This document shows positions 32,453-43,203 of a stretch of 64,000 nt of DNA, piece after piece. The stretch lies in assembly GCF_046630445.1 (NCBI RefSeq), contig NC_092341.1:219509501-219573500 (forward strand). Reading direction: 5' to 3'. This DNA is from Rutidosis leptorrhynchoides. Taxonomy: Eukaryota; Streptophyta; Magnoliopsida; Asterales; Asteraceae. The notes beneath the pieces were generated by a model. The model saw nothing but the letters and a program-made list of their open reading frames with translations, did no database searches and was not told the origin of the DNA. Positions within the stretch are counted from its first letter, which is position 1, and every line of letters begins with the position of its first letter. The translations under genes were made by a program, and so were the position numbers.

Positions 32453-33067
32453 ATGTCTACCTCTAGAACAAGTCCCATTGACTCACCTAATAATAATGAA
32501 AAGTCAAATGTAAATTGGAATGATTCATGGACTGATTCACAAGTTTCCGAAGAGGAACCGGAAGAAGAGTCGGAACCGGAAGAAGAATCGGAACCGGAAG
32601 AAGAATCGGAACCGGATGAAGAAGTAGAACCGGTGTGGGAAATAATAAAACGGTTAAGTAAAAGAAAATCCTCAACCAACCGACCAAGGTTAATTATGGT
32701 CAATGGTGTTTCCGCCAAGGAAGCAAAATATTGGGAGGATTACCAATTCTCCGATGAATCGGATTCCGACGAGAATTCCGATGATGTTATAGAAATTACC
32801 CCAACTGAATTTAAAAAGGCAAAAGAAAATAATAAGGGAAAGGGCATAAAAATAGAGAAATCTAATTCCAACCCCGATGAACTTTATATGTATCGTCAAC
32901 CCCCGAAGTCCTTAAGTTGTAACAATGACCCAGGAACCTCTAAACCACCAGGTTTTTCTAAACCGTTGTGGAAAATAACAGCTAGTATTAGGGGAACATC
33001 ATATATCCCTAGAAACTTGGCAAAACGAACCAAAACCGAAGAAGAAGAAACAAGCGAGTCGGAATAA
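32453..33067 (+). CDS. Acidic low-complexity protein encoded between PBS and gag of Element 1
   Basis: 204 residues starting MSTSRTSPIDSPNNN. Residues of about 30-60 are a tandem EEESEPE-type repeat (18-bp DNA units, ggaaccggaagaagaatc). A second acidic Ser/Asp patch follows (DESDSDENSDD, about residues 101-111), then a basic Lys-rich stretch (FKKAKENNKGKGIKIEK) and a Pro/Ser-rich C-terminus with LYMYRQPPKSLSC and RNLAKRTK. It has no signal peptide, membrane segment or domain that I recognise. It is probably disordered and possibly nuclear. A 93%-like copy (by eye) is in Element 3 in the same place, so it belongs to the element. It lies 138 bases before the F-box ORF. It could be a derived Gag-like accessory protein or part of the captured host sequence; the function is unknown. 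Confidence 0.72.
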   Translation: MSTSRTSPIDSPNNNEKSNVNWNDSWTDSQVSEEEPEEESEPEEESEPEEESEPDEEVEPVWEIIKRLSKRKSSTNRPRLIMVNGVSAKEAKYWEDYQFSDESDSDENSDDVIEITPTEFKKAKENNKGKGIKIEKSNSNPDELYMYRQPPKSLSCNNDPGTSKPPGFSKPLWKITASIRGTSYIPRNLAKRTKTEEEETSESE

Positions 33068-33205
33068 GATAGTTGTATTCGTGTGGTGTAATATATGTAA
33101 TATAGTGTGCTTATGCTTTATGATATATGTAAAAATTTCTTGTATTAATAAGTATTTTTTTTTATGAATCTAACTCTTGTCTATTTTACAGTATAAAAAC
33201 ACAAA

Positions 33206-33889
33206 ATGGATAGACAACCCAATATTTTAAGAGACCTACCCGGAGACATGATTGATGAAATCTTGTCTAGAGTCGGTCAGAATTCTTCGACACAACTATT
33301 TAAGGCGAGATCAGTTTGTAAGACATTCGAAGAACGTTCCAAGAATGCCTTGGTTTATAAAAGGCTTTCGTTCGAAAGATGGGGGATATCACATTGGGAA
33401 ATCCATAAGTTACGATGTGTTTACTTTGACGCATATATTGCGGGGAACCCAAATGCTATTTTACGCAATGGGTTAAGAAATTATTTTGACTCAATATATC
33501 CGAATATTGGACTTCGTGATTTAGAAAAAGCGGCTAACATGCAGCATAAAGAAGCATGTTATGCTTACGGATTAGTAATGTTCGCTTCTCACCAAAGTGA
33601 GAACAAGAACATCGGGCTACAACTATTAAACAAAACGTTCCCACAAGTGACGGAGTCGGTAATTGGGGTAAGAAATGAGGTTTTTAGATTATTACGGGAC
33701 TGTTGGACATTACGTAACCCTCGTCCCTTTGACGACATTACAACACGCTGTCTTATCAACGGCCATAACGGTTATGTTCCACAAGACCAAGGATGGGAAG
33801 TAATCCTAGTAAAACCAGAATGCATGACTTGTTTCTGGACGTATGAATTACGTGTCTTTATTGCCTTTGCTGAACGACTTGTGTACTAG
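33206..33889 (+). CDS. F-box protein with Sel1-like repeat region, carried by retrotransposon Element 1
   Basis: 227 residues from ATG 33206 (acaaaATGG). Residues about 7-50 form an F-box (LRDLPGDMIDEILSRVGQ..., SVCKTF, ..ALVYKRLSFERW). F-boxes bind SKP1/ASK and make the protein a substrate receptor of SCF ubiquitin ligases. Residues about 78-155 contain GNPNAILRNGLRNYF and AANMQHKEACYAYGLVMFAS, matching the Sel1/TPR-like helical region of the plant At1g67623/At2g35280-type F-box family. The C-terminus has the Cys-rich CMTCFWTYELRVF typical of that family. It is sense-oriented, upstream of gag, with acceptor-like ttttacag ending at 33191, so a spliced subgenomic RNA is conceivable. It is open here; the Element 3 copy has a stop at codon 42. 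I infer capture from a host F-box gene; the target is unknown. Confidence 0.85.
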   Translation: MDRQPNILRDLPGDMIDEILSRVGQNSSTQLFKARSVCKTFEERSKNALVYKRLSFERWGISHWEIHKLRCVYFDAYIAGNPNAILRNGLRNYFDSIYPNIGLRDLEKAANMQHKEACYAYGLVMFASHQSENKNIGLQLLNKTFPQVTESVIGVRNEVFRLLRDCWTLRNPRPFDDITTRCLINGHNGYVPQDQGWEVILVKPECMTCFWTYELRVFIAFAERLVY

Positions 33890-34077
33890 CTAGAATTATC
33901 TTCACAACCATCTTGTATCAAATTTATTGTGTGCTATATTTCATGCTATATGTAAAATAAGCGGTATTGTAAGTTTGTAAAATATTGTGTAAAAGTTTGA
34001 AGGCGAAATATTATTATAATCAGTTTTTCATATAGAATTGTAGTAGTTGAATTGTATATTAGCTACTAAGTATGAAC

Positions 34078-34098
34078 TTAACGGGTAGGTACTACCCG
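34078..34098 (+). promoter_or_regulatory. PPT-like motif and hairpin upstream of gag
   Basis: ttaacgggtaggtact (34078-34093) is identical over 16 bp to the sequence abutting the 3' LTR (38829-38844). Here it is extended to a perfect hairpin, cgggtag-gta-ctacccg. The same motif occurs before gag in Element 3 (about 63,144-63,164). Confidence 0.6.
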
Positions 34099-34230
34099 AA
34101 TTTAAACTTATAAAACGCTAATATGAAGAAAAAGCTTTTATAAATGAGTTCATATTATGCTATGAAATACTATTAACTACTCTTAATATTCTGTATGATT
34201 AACTTGTTCCATTTGACTATTTTGAAGGAA

Positions 34231-37200
34231 ATGGCACCGACTACTCGACACACCGTGAATATGAATGAAGAGGAATTCCGTACTTTTCTAGCTTCAAACA
34301 TAGCCGCAGTACAGGCTGCGCTACATACCAACAATAACCTTGGATCTAGCAGTACAGGAAATCGTGTAGGATGCACCTACAAAGAATTCACTGCCTGCAA
34401 ACCTTTGGAATTTGATGGAACCGAAGGACCGATCGGATTGAAACGGTGGACCGAGAAGGTCGAATCGGTGTTTGCCATAAGTAAGTGTACTGAAGAGGAC
34501 AAAGTGAAGTACGCTACGCATACCTTCACAGGTTCTGCGTTAACATGGTGGAATACCTATCTAGAGCAAGTGGGACAAGATGATGCGTACGCACTACCGT
34601 GGTCAGCATTCAAGCACTTGATGAACGAGAAGTACCGTCCCAGAACCGAGGTCAATAAGCTCAAGACAGAACTTAGAGGGTTACGAACCCAAGGATTTGA
34701 TATTACCACGTACGAAAGACGATTCACAGAATTGTGCCTATTATGTCCGGGAGCGTTCGAAGATGAGGAAGAGAAGATCGACGCGTTTGTGAAAGGATTA
34801 CCGGAAAGAATCCAAGAAGATATAAGTTCACACGAGCCCGCCTCCATACAACAGGCATGTAGAATGGCTCACAAACTAGTGAACCAGATTGAAGAAAGAA
34901 TTAAAGAACAGACTGCTGAAGAGGCCAATGTGAAGCAAGTCAAAAGAAAGTGGGAGGAAAACGGTGATAAGAATCACCAATACAACAACAACAGCAATTA
35001 CAACAATAATCGCAACAATTATCCCAACAATCGCAACATCAATCGCAACTACAACAAACGGCCCAACAACAACAACAACAACAACAACAACAGCAACTAC
35101 AACAATCATCCCAACAACAATAATAACCACAACAACAATAACGATCAGAAGCAGCTATGCCAAAGGTGTGAAAAGTATCACTCGGGGTTCTGCACCAAAT
35201 TTTGCAACAAGTGTAAAAGAAATGGTCATAGCGCGGCGAAGTGTGAGGTCTACGGACCAGGGGTTAATAGAACGAAAGGAACAAATGGTGTCGGAACGAG
35301 TAATGGCGGAGCAAGTAGTGTCGGAGCCAGCTATGCCAATGTAGTTTGTTATAAATGTGGAAAATCGGGCCACATTATTAGAAATTGCCCGAACCAGGAG
35401 AACACGAATGGACAAGGCCGCGGAAGAGTTTTCAATATTAATGCGGCAGAGGCACAGGAAGACCCGGAGCTTGTTACGGGTACGTTTCTTATTGACAATA
35501 AATCTGCTTACGTTTTATTTGATTCGGGTGCAGATAGAAGCTATATGAGTAGAGATTTTTGTGCTAAATTAAGTTGTCCATTGACGCCTTTGGATAGTAA
35601 ATTTTTACTCGAATTAGCAAATGGTAAATTAATTTCAGCAGATAATATATGTCGGAATCGAGAAATTAAACTGGTTAGCGAAACATTTAAGATTGATTTG
35701 ATACCAGTAGAGTTAGGGAGTTTTGATGTGATAATCGGTATGGACTGGTTGAAAGAAGTGAAAGCAGAGATCGTTTGTTACAAAAATGCAATTCGCATTA
35801 TACGAGAAAAAGGAAAACCCTTAATGGTGTACGGAGAAAAGGGCAACACGAAGCTACATCTTATTAGTAATTTGAAGGCACAAAAACTAATAAGAAAAGG
35901 TTGCTATGCTGTTCTAGCACACGTCGAGAAAGTACAAACTGAAGAAAAGAGCATCAATGATGTTCCCATTGCAAAAGAATTTCCCGATGTATTTCCGAAA
36001 GAATTACCGGGATTACCCCCACATCGATCCGTTGAATTTCAAATAGATCTTGTACCAGGAGCTGCACCAATAGCTCGTGCTCCTTACAGACTCGCACCAA
36101 GCGAGATGAAAGAACTGCAAAGCCAATTACAAGAACTTTTAGAGCGTGGTTTCATTCGACCAAGCACATCACCGTGGGGAGCTCCTGTTTTGTTTGTCAA
36201 GAAGAAAGATGGTACATTCAGGTTGTGTATCGACTACCGAGAGTTAAACAAACTTACCATCAAGAACCGCTACCCACTACCGAGAATCGATGACTTATTT
36301 GATCAACTACAAGGCTCGTCTGTTTATTCAAAGATTGACTTACGTTCCGGGTATCATCAAATGCGGGTGAAAGAAGATGATATTCCAAAGACTGCTTTCA
36401 GAACACGTTACGGTCATTACGAGTTTATGGTCATGCCATTTGGTTTAACTAATGCACCAGCTGTGTTCATGGACCTTATGAACCGAGTGTGTGGACCATA
36501 CCTTGACAAGTTTGTCATTGTTTTCATTGATGACATACTTATTTACTCAAAGAATGACCAAGAACACGGTGAACATTTGAGAAAGGTGTTAGAAGTATTG
36601 AGGAAGGAAGAATTGTACGCTAAGTTTTCGAAGTGTGCATTTTGGTTGGAAGAAGTTCAATTCCTCGGTCACATAGTGAACAAAGAAGGTATTAAGGTGG
36701 ATCCGGCAAAGATAGAAACTGTTGAAAAGTGGGAAACCCCGAAAACTCCGAAACACATACGCCAGTTTTTAGGACTAGCTGGTTACTACAGAAGGTTCAT
36801 CCAAGACTTTTCCAGAATAGCAAAACCCTTGACTGCATTAACGCATAAAGGGAAGAAATTTGAATGGAAGGATGAACAAGAGAAAGCGTTCCAGTTATTG
36901 AAGAAAAAGCTAACTACGGCACCTATATTGTCATTGCCTGAAGGGAATGATGATTTTGTGATTTATTGTGACGCATCAAAGCAAGGTCTCGGTTGTGTAT
37001 TAATGCAACGAACAAAGGTGATTGCTTATGCGTCTAGACAATTGAAGATTCACGAACAAAATTATACGACGCACGATTTGAAATTAGGCGCGGTTGTTTT
37101 TGCATTAAAGACTTGGAGGCACTACTTATATGGGGTCAAAAGTATTATATATACCGACCACAAAAGTCTTCAACACATATTTAATCAGAAACAACTGAAT

Positions 37201-38808
37201 ATGAGGCAGCGTAGGTGGATTGAATTGTTGAATGATTACGACTTTGAGATTCGTTACCACCCGGGGAAGGCAAATGTGGTAGCCGATGCCTTGAGCAGGA
37301 AGGACAGAGAACCCATTCGAGTAAAATCTATGAATATAATGATTCACAATAACCTTACTACTCAAATAAAGGAGGCGCAACAAGGAGTTTTAAAAGAGGG
37401 AAATTTAAAGGATGAAATACCTAAAGGATCGGAGAAGTATCTTAATATTCGGGAAGACGGAACCCGGTATAGGGCTGAAAGGATTTGGGTACCAAAATTT
37501 GGAGATATGAGAGAAATGGTACTTAGAGAAGCTCATAAAACCAGATACTCAATACATCCTGGAACGGGGAAGATGTACAAGGATCTCAAGAAACATTTTT
37601 GGTGGCCGGGTATGAAAGCCGATGTTGCTAAATACGTAGGAGAATGTTTGACATGTTCTAAGGTCAAAGTTGAGCATCAGAAACCATCAGGTCTACTTCA
37701 ACAACCCGAAATCCCGAAATGGAAATGGGAAAACATTACCATGGATTTCATCACTAAATTGCCAAGGACTGCAAGTGGTTTTGATACTATTTGGGTAATA
37801 GTTGATCGTCTCACCAAATCAGCACACTTCCTGCCAATAAGAGAAGATGACAAGATGGAGAAGTTAGCACGACTGTATTTGAAGGAAGTCGTCTCCAGAC
37901 ATGGAATACCAATCTCTATTATCTCTGATAGGGATGGCAGATTTATTTCAAGATTCTGGCAGACATTACAGCAAGCATTAGGAACTCGTCTAGACATGAG
38001 TACTGCCTATCATCCACAAACTGATGGGCAGAGCGAAAGGACGATACAAACACTTGAAGACATGCTACGAGCATGTGTTATTGATTTCGGAAACAGTTGG
38101 GATCGACATCTACCATTAGCAGAATTTTCCTACAACAACAGCTACCATTCAAGCATTGAGATGGCGCCGTTTGAAGCACTTTATGGTAGAAAGTGCAGGT
38201 CTCCGATTTGTTGGAGTGAAGTGGGGGATAGACAGATTACGGGTCCGGAGATTATACAAGAAACTACCGAGAAGATCATCCAAATTCAACAACGGTTGAA
38301 AACCGCCCAAAGTCGACAAAAGAGCTACGCTGACATTAAAAGAAAAGATATAGAATTTGAAATTGGAGAGATGGTCATGCTTAAAGTTGCACCTTGGAAA
38401 GGCGTTGTTCGATTTGGTAAACGAGGGAAATTAAATCCAAGGTATATTGGACCATTCAAGATTATTGATCGTGTCGGACCAGTAGCTTACCGACTTGAGT
38501 TACCTCAACAACTCGCGGCTGTACATAACACTTTCCACGTCTCGAATTTGAAGAAATGTTTTGCTAAAGAAGATCTCACTATTCCGTTAGATGAAATCCA
38601 AATCAACGAAAAACTTCAATTCATCGAAGAACCCGTCGAAATAATGGATCGTGAGGTTAAAAGACTTAAGCAAAACAAGATACCAATTGTTAAGGTTCGA
38701 TGGAATGCTAGTAGAGGACCCGAGTTCACCTGGGAGTGTGAAGATCAGATGAAGAAGAAATACCCGCATCTATTTCCAGAAGATTCGTCAACACCTTCAA
38801 CAGCTTAA
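34231..38808 (+). CDS. Gag-Pol polyprotein of Element 1 (Ty3/gypsy, chromodomain-containing)
   Basis: One uninterrupted frame that makes the particle and replicates and integrates the element. An upstream in-frame ATG is at 34195, but 34231 (gaa[14 protein letters not shown]) has the better context. Numbered from 34195, the gag domain spans about residues 45-240, followed by an Asn-rich tract (about 265-320) and zinc knuckles, the clearest being [14 protein letters not shown] (385-398). Aspartic protease DSGA starts at 443. Reverse transcriptase FIDD lies at 777-780. RNase H YCDAS starts at 924. The integrase HHCC finger is at about 1112-1160 and its DDE residues at about D1184, D1245 and E1281. 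The C-terminal chromodomain-like segment is at about 1478-1530 ([24 protein letters not shown]). TAA is at 38806. Gag and Pol are fused in a single frame, as in many plant chromoviruses. All catalytic motifs appear intact. Confidence 0.96.
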   Translation: MAPTTRHTVNMNEEEFRTFLASNIAAVQAALHTNNNLGSSSTGNRVGCTYKEFTACKPLEFDGTEGPIGLKRWTEKVESVFAISKCTEEDKVKYATHTFTGSALTWWNTYLEQVGQDDAYALPWSAFKHLMNEKYRPRTEVNKLKTELRGLRTQGFDITTYERRFTELCLLCPGAFEDEEEKIDAFVKGLPERIQEDISSHEPASIQQACRMAHKLVNQIEERIKEQTAEEANVKQVKRKWEENGDKNHQYNNNSNYNNNRNNYPNNRNINRNYNKRPNNNNNNNNNSNYNNHPNNNNNHNNNNDQKQLCQRCEKYHSGFCTKFCNKCKRNGHSAAKCEVYGPGVNRTKGTNGVGTSNGGASSVGASYANVVCYKCGKSGHIIRNCPNQENTNGQGRGRVFNINAAEAQEDPELVTGTFLIDNKSAYVLFDSGADRSYMSRDFCAKLSCPLTPLDSKFLLELANGKLISADNICRNREIKLVSETFKIDLIPVELGSFDVIIGMDWLKEVKAEIVCYKNAIRIIREKGKPLMVYGEKGNTKLHLISNLKAQKLIRKGCYAVLAHVEKVQTEEKSINDVPIAKEFPDVFPKELPGLPPHRSVEFQIDLVPGAAPIARAPYRLAPSEMKELQSQLQELLERGFIRPSTSPWGAPVLFVKKKDGTFRLCIDYRELNKLTIKNRYPLPRIDDLFDQLQGSSVYSKIDLRSGYHQMRVKEDDIPKTAFRTRYGHYEFMVMPFGLTNAPAVFMDLMNRVCGPYLDKFVIVFIDDILIYSKNDQEHGEHLRKVLEVLRKEELYAKFSKCAFWLEEVQFLGHIVNKEGIKVDPAKIETVEKWETPKTPKHIRQFLGLAGYYRRFIQDFSRIAKPLTALTHKGKKFEWKDEQEKAFQLLKKKLTTAPILSLPEGNDDFVIYCDASKQGLGCVLMQRTKVIAYASRQLKIHEQNYTTHDLKLGAVVFALKTWRHYLYGVKSIIYTDHKSLQHIFNQKQLNMRQRRWIELLNDYDFEIRYHPGKANVVADALSRKDREPIRVKSMNIMIHNNLTTQIKEAQQGVLKEGNLKDEIPKGSEKYLNIREDGTRYRAERIWVPKFGDMREMVLREAHKTRYSIHPGTGKMYKDLKKHFWWPGMKADVAKYVGECLTCSKVKVEHQKPSGLLQQPEIPKWKWENITMDFITKLPRTASGFDTIWVIVDRLTKSAHFLPIREDDKMEKLARLYLKEVVSRHGIPISIISDRDGRFISRFWQTLQQALGTRLDMSTAYHPQTDGQSERTIQTLEDMLRACVIDFGNSWDRHLPLAEFSYNNSYHSSIEMAPFEALYGRKCRSPICWSEVGDRQITGPEIIQETTEKIIQIQQRLKTAQSRQKSYADIKRKDIEFEIGEMVMLKVAPWKGVVRFGKRGKLNPRYIGPFKIIDRVGPVAYRLELPQQLAAVHNTFHVSNLKKCFAKEDLTIPLDEIQINEKLQFIEEPVEIMDREVKRLKQNKIPIVKVRWNASRGPEFTWECEDQMKKKYPHLFPEDSSTPSTA

Positions 38809-38843
38809 AATTTCGGGACGAAATTTATTTAACGGGTAGGTAC
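38808..38843 (+). promoter_or_regulatory. 3' inverted repeat and polypurine-tract region of Element 1
   Basis: Directly after the stop codon is the perfect inverted repeat aaatttcg-gga-cgaaattt (38808-38826). It is followed by atttaacgggtaggtac, abutting the 3' LTR TG. The G-rich part is the likely plus-strand primer (PPT). Confidence 0.7.
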
Positions 38844-41800
38844 TGTAGTGACCCGAACTTTTCCATGTATATATATATTAATTGAGATTGATATTTACAT
38901 GATTAAATTTTTCCAACATGTTAAGCAATCAAACTTGTTAAGACTTGATTAATTGAAATAGGTTTCATATAGACAATTGACCACCCAAGTTGACCGGTGA
39001 TTCACGAACGTTAAAACTTGTAAAAACTATATGATGACATATATATGGTTATATATATATTTAACATGATATTATGATAAGTAAACATATCATTAAGTAT
39101 ATTAACAATGAACTACATATGTAAAAACAAGACTACTAACTTAATGATTTTGAAACGAGACATATATGTAACGATTATCGTTGTAAAGACATTTAATGTA
39201 TATATATCATATTAAGAGATATTCATACATGATAATATCATGATAATATAATAATTTAAAATCTCATTTGATATTATAAACATTGGGTTAACAACATTTA
39301 ACAAGACCGTTAACCTAAAGGTTTAAAAACAACACTTACATGTAACGACTAACGATGACTTAACGACTCAGTTAAAATGTATATACATGTAGTGTTTTAA
39401 TATGTATTTATACACTTTTGAAAGACTTCAATACACTTATCAAAATACTTCTACTTAACAAAAATGCTTACAATTACATCCTCGTTCAGTTTCATCAACA
39501 ATTCTACTCGTATGCACCCGTATTCGTACTCGTACAATACACAGCTTTTAGATGTATGTACTATTGGTATATACACTCCAATGATCAGCTCTTAGCAGCC
39601 CATGTGAGTCACCTAACACATGTGGGAACCATCATTTAGCAACTAGCATGAAATATCTCATAAAATTACAAAAATATGAGTAATCATTCATGACTTATTT
39701 ACATGAAAACAAAATTACATATCCTTTATATCTAATCCATACACCAACGACCAAAAACACCTAAAAACACTTTCATTCTTCAATTTTCTTCATCTAATTG
39801 ATCTCTCTCAAGTTCTATCTTCAAGTTCTAAGTGTTCTTCATATATTCTACAAGTTCTAGTTACATAAAATCAAGAATACTTTCAAGTTTGCTAGCTCAC
39901 TTCCAATCTTATAAGGTGATCATCCAACCTCAAGAAATCTTTGTTTCTTACATTAGGTTATCATTCTAATACAAGGTAATAATCATATTCAAACTTTGGT
40001 TCAATTTCTATAACTATAACAATCTTATTTCAAGTGATGATCTTACTTGAATTTGTTTTCGTGTCATGATTCTGCTTCAAGAACTTCGAGCCATCCAAGG
40101 ATCCGTTGAAGCTAGATCCATTTTTCTCTTTTCCAGTAGGTTTATCCAAGGAAATTAAGGTAGTAATGATGTTCATAACATCATTCGATTCATACGTATA
40201 AAGCTATCTTATTCGAAGGTTTAAACTTGTAATCACTAGAACATAGTTTAGTTAATTCTAAACTTGTTCGCAAACAAAAGTTAATCTTTCTAACTTGACT
40301 TTTAAAATCAACTAAACACATGTTCTATATCTATATTATATGCTAACTTAATGATTTAAAACCTGGAAACACGAAAAACACCGTAAAACCGGATTTACGC
40401 CGTCGTAGTAACACCGCGGGCTGTTTTGGGTTAGTTAATTAAAAACTATGATAAACTTTGATTTAAAAGTTGTTATTCTGAGAAAATGATTTTTATTATG
40501 AACATGAAACTATATCCAAAAATTATGGTTAAACTCAAAGTGGAAGTATGTTTTCTAAAATGGTCATCTAGACGTCGTTCTTTCGACTGAAATGACTACC
40601 TTTACAAAAATGACTTGTAACTTATTTTTCCGACTATAAACCTATACTTTTTCTATTTAGATTCATAAAATAGAGTTCAATATGAAACCATAGCAATTTG
40701 ATTCACTCAAAACGGATTTAAAATGAAGAAGTTATGGGTAAAACAAGATTGGATAATTTTTCTCATTTTAGCTACGTGAAAATTGGTAACAAATCTATTC
40801 CAACCATAACTTAATCAACTTGTATTGTATATTATGTAATCTTGAGATACCATAGACACGTATACAATGTTTCGACCTATCATGTCGACACATCTATATA
40901 TATTTCGGAACAACCATAGACACTCTATATGTGAATGTTGGAGTTAGCTATACAGGGTTGAGGTTGATTCCAAAATATATATAGTTTGAGTTGTGATTAA
41001 TATTGAGATACGTATACACTGGGTCGTGGATTGATTCAATATAATATTTATCGATTTATTTCTGTACATCTAACTGTGGACAACTAGTTGTAGGTTACTA
41101 ACGAGGACAGCTGACTTAATAAACTTAAAACATCAAAATATATTAAAAGTGTTGTAAATATATTTTGAACATACTTTGATATATATGTATATATTGTTAT
41201 AGGTTCGTGAATCAACCAGTGGCCAAGTCTTACTTCCCGACGAAGTAAAAATCTGTGAAAGTGAGTTATAGTCCCACTTTTAAAATCTAATATTTTTGGG
41301 ATGAGAATACATGCAGGTTTTATAAATGATTTACAAAATAGACACAAGTACGTGAAACTACATTCTATGGTTGAATTATCGAAATCGAATATGCCCCTTT
41401 TTATTAAGTCTGGTAATCTAAGAATTAGGGAACAGACACCCTAATTGACGCGAATCCTAAAGATAGATCTATCGGGCCCAACAAGCCCCATCCAAAGTAC
41501 CGGATGCTTTAGTACTTCGAAATTCATATCATATCCGAAGGGTGTCCCGGAATGATGGGGATATTCTTATATATGCATCTTGTTAATGTCGGTTACCAGG
41601 TGTTCACCATATGAATGATTTTTATCTCTATGTATGGGATGTGTATTGAAATATGAAATCTTGTGGTCTATTATTATGATTTGATATATATAGGTTAAAC
41701 CTATAACTCACCAACATTTTTGTTGACGTTTTAAGCATGTTTATTCTCAGGTGATTATTAAGAGCTTCCGCTGTCGCATACTTAAATAAGGACGAGATTT

Positions 41801-42096
41801 GGAGTCCATGCTTGTATGATATTGTGTAAAAACTGCATTCAAGAAACTTATTTTGTTGTAACATATTTGTATTGTAAACCATTATGTAATGGTCATGTGT
41901 AAACAGGATATTTTAGATTATCATTATTTGATAATCTACGTAAAGTTTTTTTAAAACCTTTATCTATGAAATAAAGGTTATGGTTTGTTTTAAAAATGAA
42001 TGCAGTCTTTGAAAAACGTCTCATATAGAGGTCAAAACCTCGCAACGAAATCAATTAATATGGAACGTTTTTAATCAATAAGAACGGGACATTTCA
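38844..42096 (+). repeat. Element 1 3' LTR
   Basis: 3,253 bp, nearly identical to the 5' LTR (differences by eye are mostly single substitutions and one A-run indel). It ends GGGACATTTCA, followed by the atagc duplication and the resumption of Element 2's LTR. Confidence 0.95.
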
Positions 42097-42101
42097 ATAG
42101 C

Positions 42102-42803
42102 CATTTTTGGGAACACTTGGGGGTGATGCCATAGCCGTTTTTGGAACACCTCGGGGGTTAGTATACCATAGCCGGGTTTGGGAGCTAACGGTTGTTATGA
42201 ACATCGATGACTTGTTTCGCAAAGTCATTCCCCTTGCGAAGGATTTTGGTTAACCATGGTTTATAGTTGGTGATGCTAGCATTTGATTTATGATTATGAT
42301 ATTTATGTTATTAATGTGGCTAGTTGTACGGTTTGATGATACTAGCTTATTTATCGAGATGTTATGCGATTGTGTGCGTTATATGATATCGTGGATGCGT
42401 GTGGGTAAGTCTGATATGCATGTATATATTTATTCTACTCACTAAGCTTTGCTTACCCCTCTCGTTGTTTATCTTTTTAGATGCAGGCGCGGACAAGGGC
42501 AAGGGGGTCGTTGGGCACTAGGTGTCCCTTGTTGTTGTTATGTTGGAGCTTTTGGAAGTTGGCCTAGTTTTGGGTAGTTTAGTCCCAAACCATGCTCAGA
42601 ACGTCGTTTGGTTTATAAACTATCATTTGTAAAGGGTCAAACTTGTACTAAACTTTATTCGTGGCCCTCGTGCCTATTGTAAACAATTAATTGTTGTGCT
42701 TTTTAAATAGAACTCGTGAAATGGGTTACATATTTAATTGGCGTGTAATTGTGTTGTATAAAAAAATTTATTTATGGCCACGATTATGGGTTGGGATGTT
42801 ACA
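42102..42803 (+). repeat. Element 2 5' LTR, second part
   Basis: Resumes in the tagccgt array and ends ..ggttgggatgttaca at 42803. It matches the 3' LTR at 48,714-49,415 with scattered substitutions. Confidence 0.92.
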
Positions 42804-42805
42804 AG

Positions 42806-42817
42806 TGGTATCAGAGC
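42806..42817 (+). promoter_or_regulatory. Primer binding site of Element 2
   Basis: tggtatcagagc two bases after the LTR, the canonical complement of initiator tRNA-Met 3' end. Confidence 0.9.
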
Positions 42818-43203
42818 ATGGTCTAAGGGATTTAGGTGACTTGAGATAGGCGCCTAGACTTAGACTTTTGTGTTGTGGAATTATATGCGGGACTTGTAGA
42901 ACTACGGGTCAGTGCGGGGTTTGATTAGTTCTTTGATGCATAAGTGGACAACTATGCTATGTTATGATGTTACTAATCATGTGTTGTTGTTTTGAACATC
43001 GAGCAAGATGGTTGTGACACGTTTGAGCATGGCACGGCATGTGAGCGTAATAGTGAGTCGCGACCACTATTACGGTTGCAAGTCAAGTCAAGCAAGGATG
43101 TGCGACAAGTATCGAGCTAGATGTGGTGTGTGTGCGGTCATATGCATAGGTATATAGGTGTATTAAATTGTTGGTGATGTCTAATCCATTTTTAATCTTT
43201 ATA
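42818..43203 (+). other. Untranslated leader of Element 2
   Basis: About 390 bases between PBS and gag without a supported ORF. Unlike Elements 1 and 3 there is no extra ORF here. Confidence 0.6.

Larger units (their letters stand above)
28990..42096 (+). mobile_element. Element 1: intact Ty3/gypsy chromovirus-type retrotransposon with two extra ORFs including an F-box protein
   Basis: A full-length 13.1-kb element with LTRs of 3,254 and 3,253 bp starting TGTAGTGACCCG and ending GGGACATTTCA, and target duplication atagc (28985-28989, 42097-42101). The internal order is PBS, acidic ORF (32453-33067), F-box ORF (33206-33889), one uninterrupted gag-pol ORF (34231-38808), PPT. Comparing the two LTRs by eye I find about 18-20 differences over 3.25 kb, so the insertion is recent. 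The C-terminal chromodomain and LTR size suggest a Tekay-like chromovirus, but the clade needs a phylogeny. It is nested in Element 2's 5' LTR. Confidence 0.95.

Noticed and set aside
34876..35344. Val-rich and Thr-rich ORFs overlapping gag
   Set aside because: Other-frame readings of the Asn-rich (AAC)n tract of gag.
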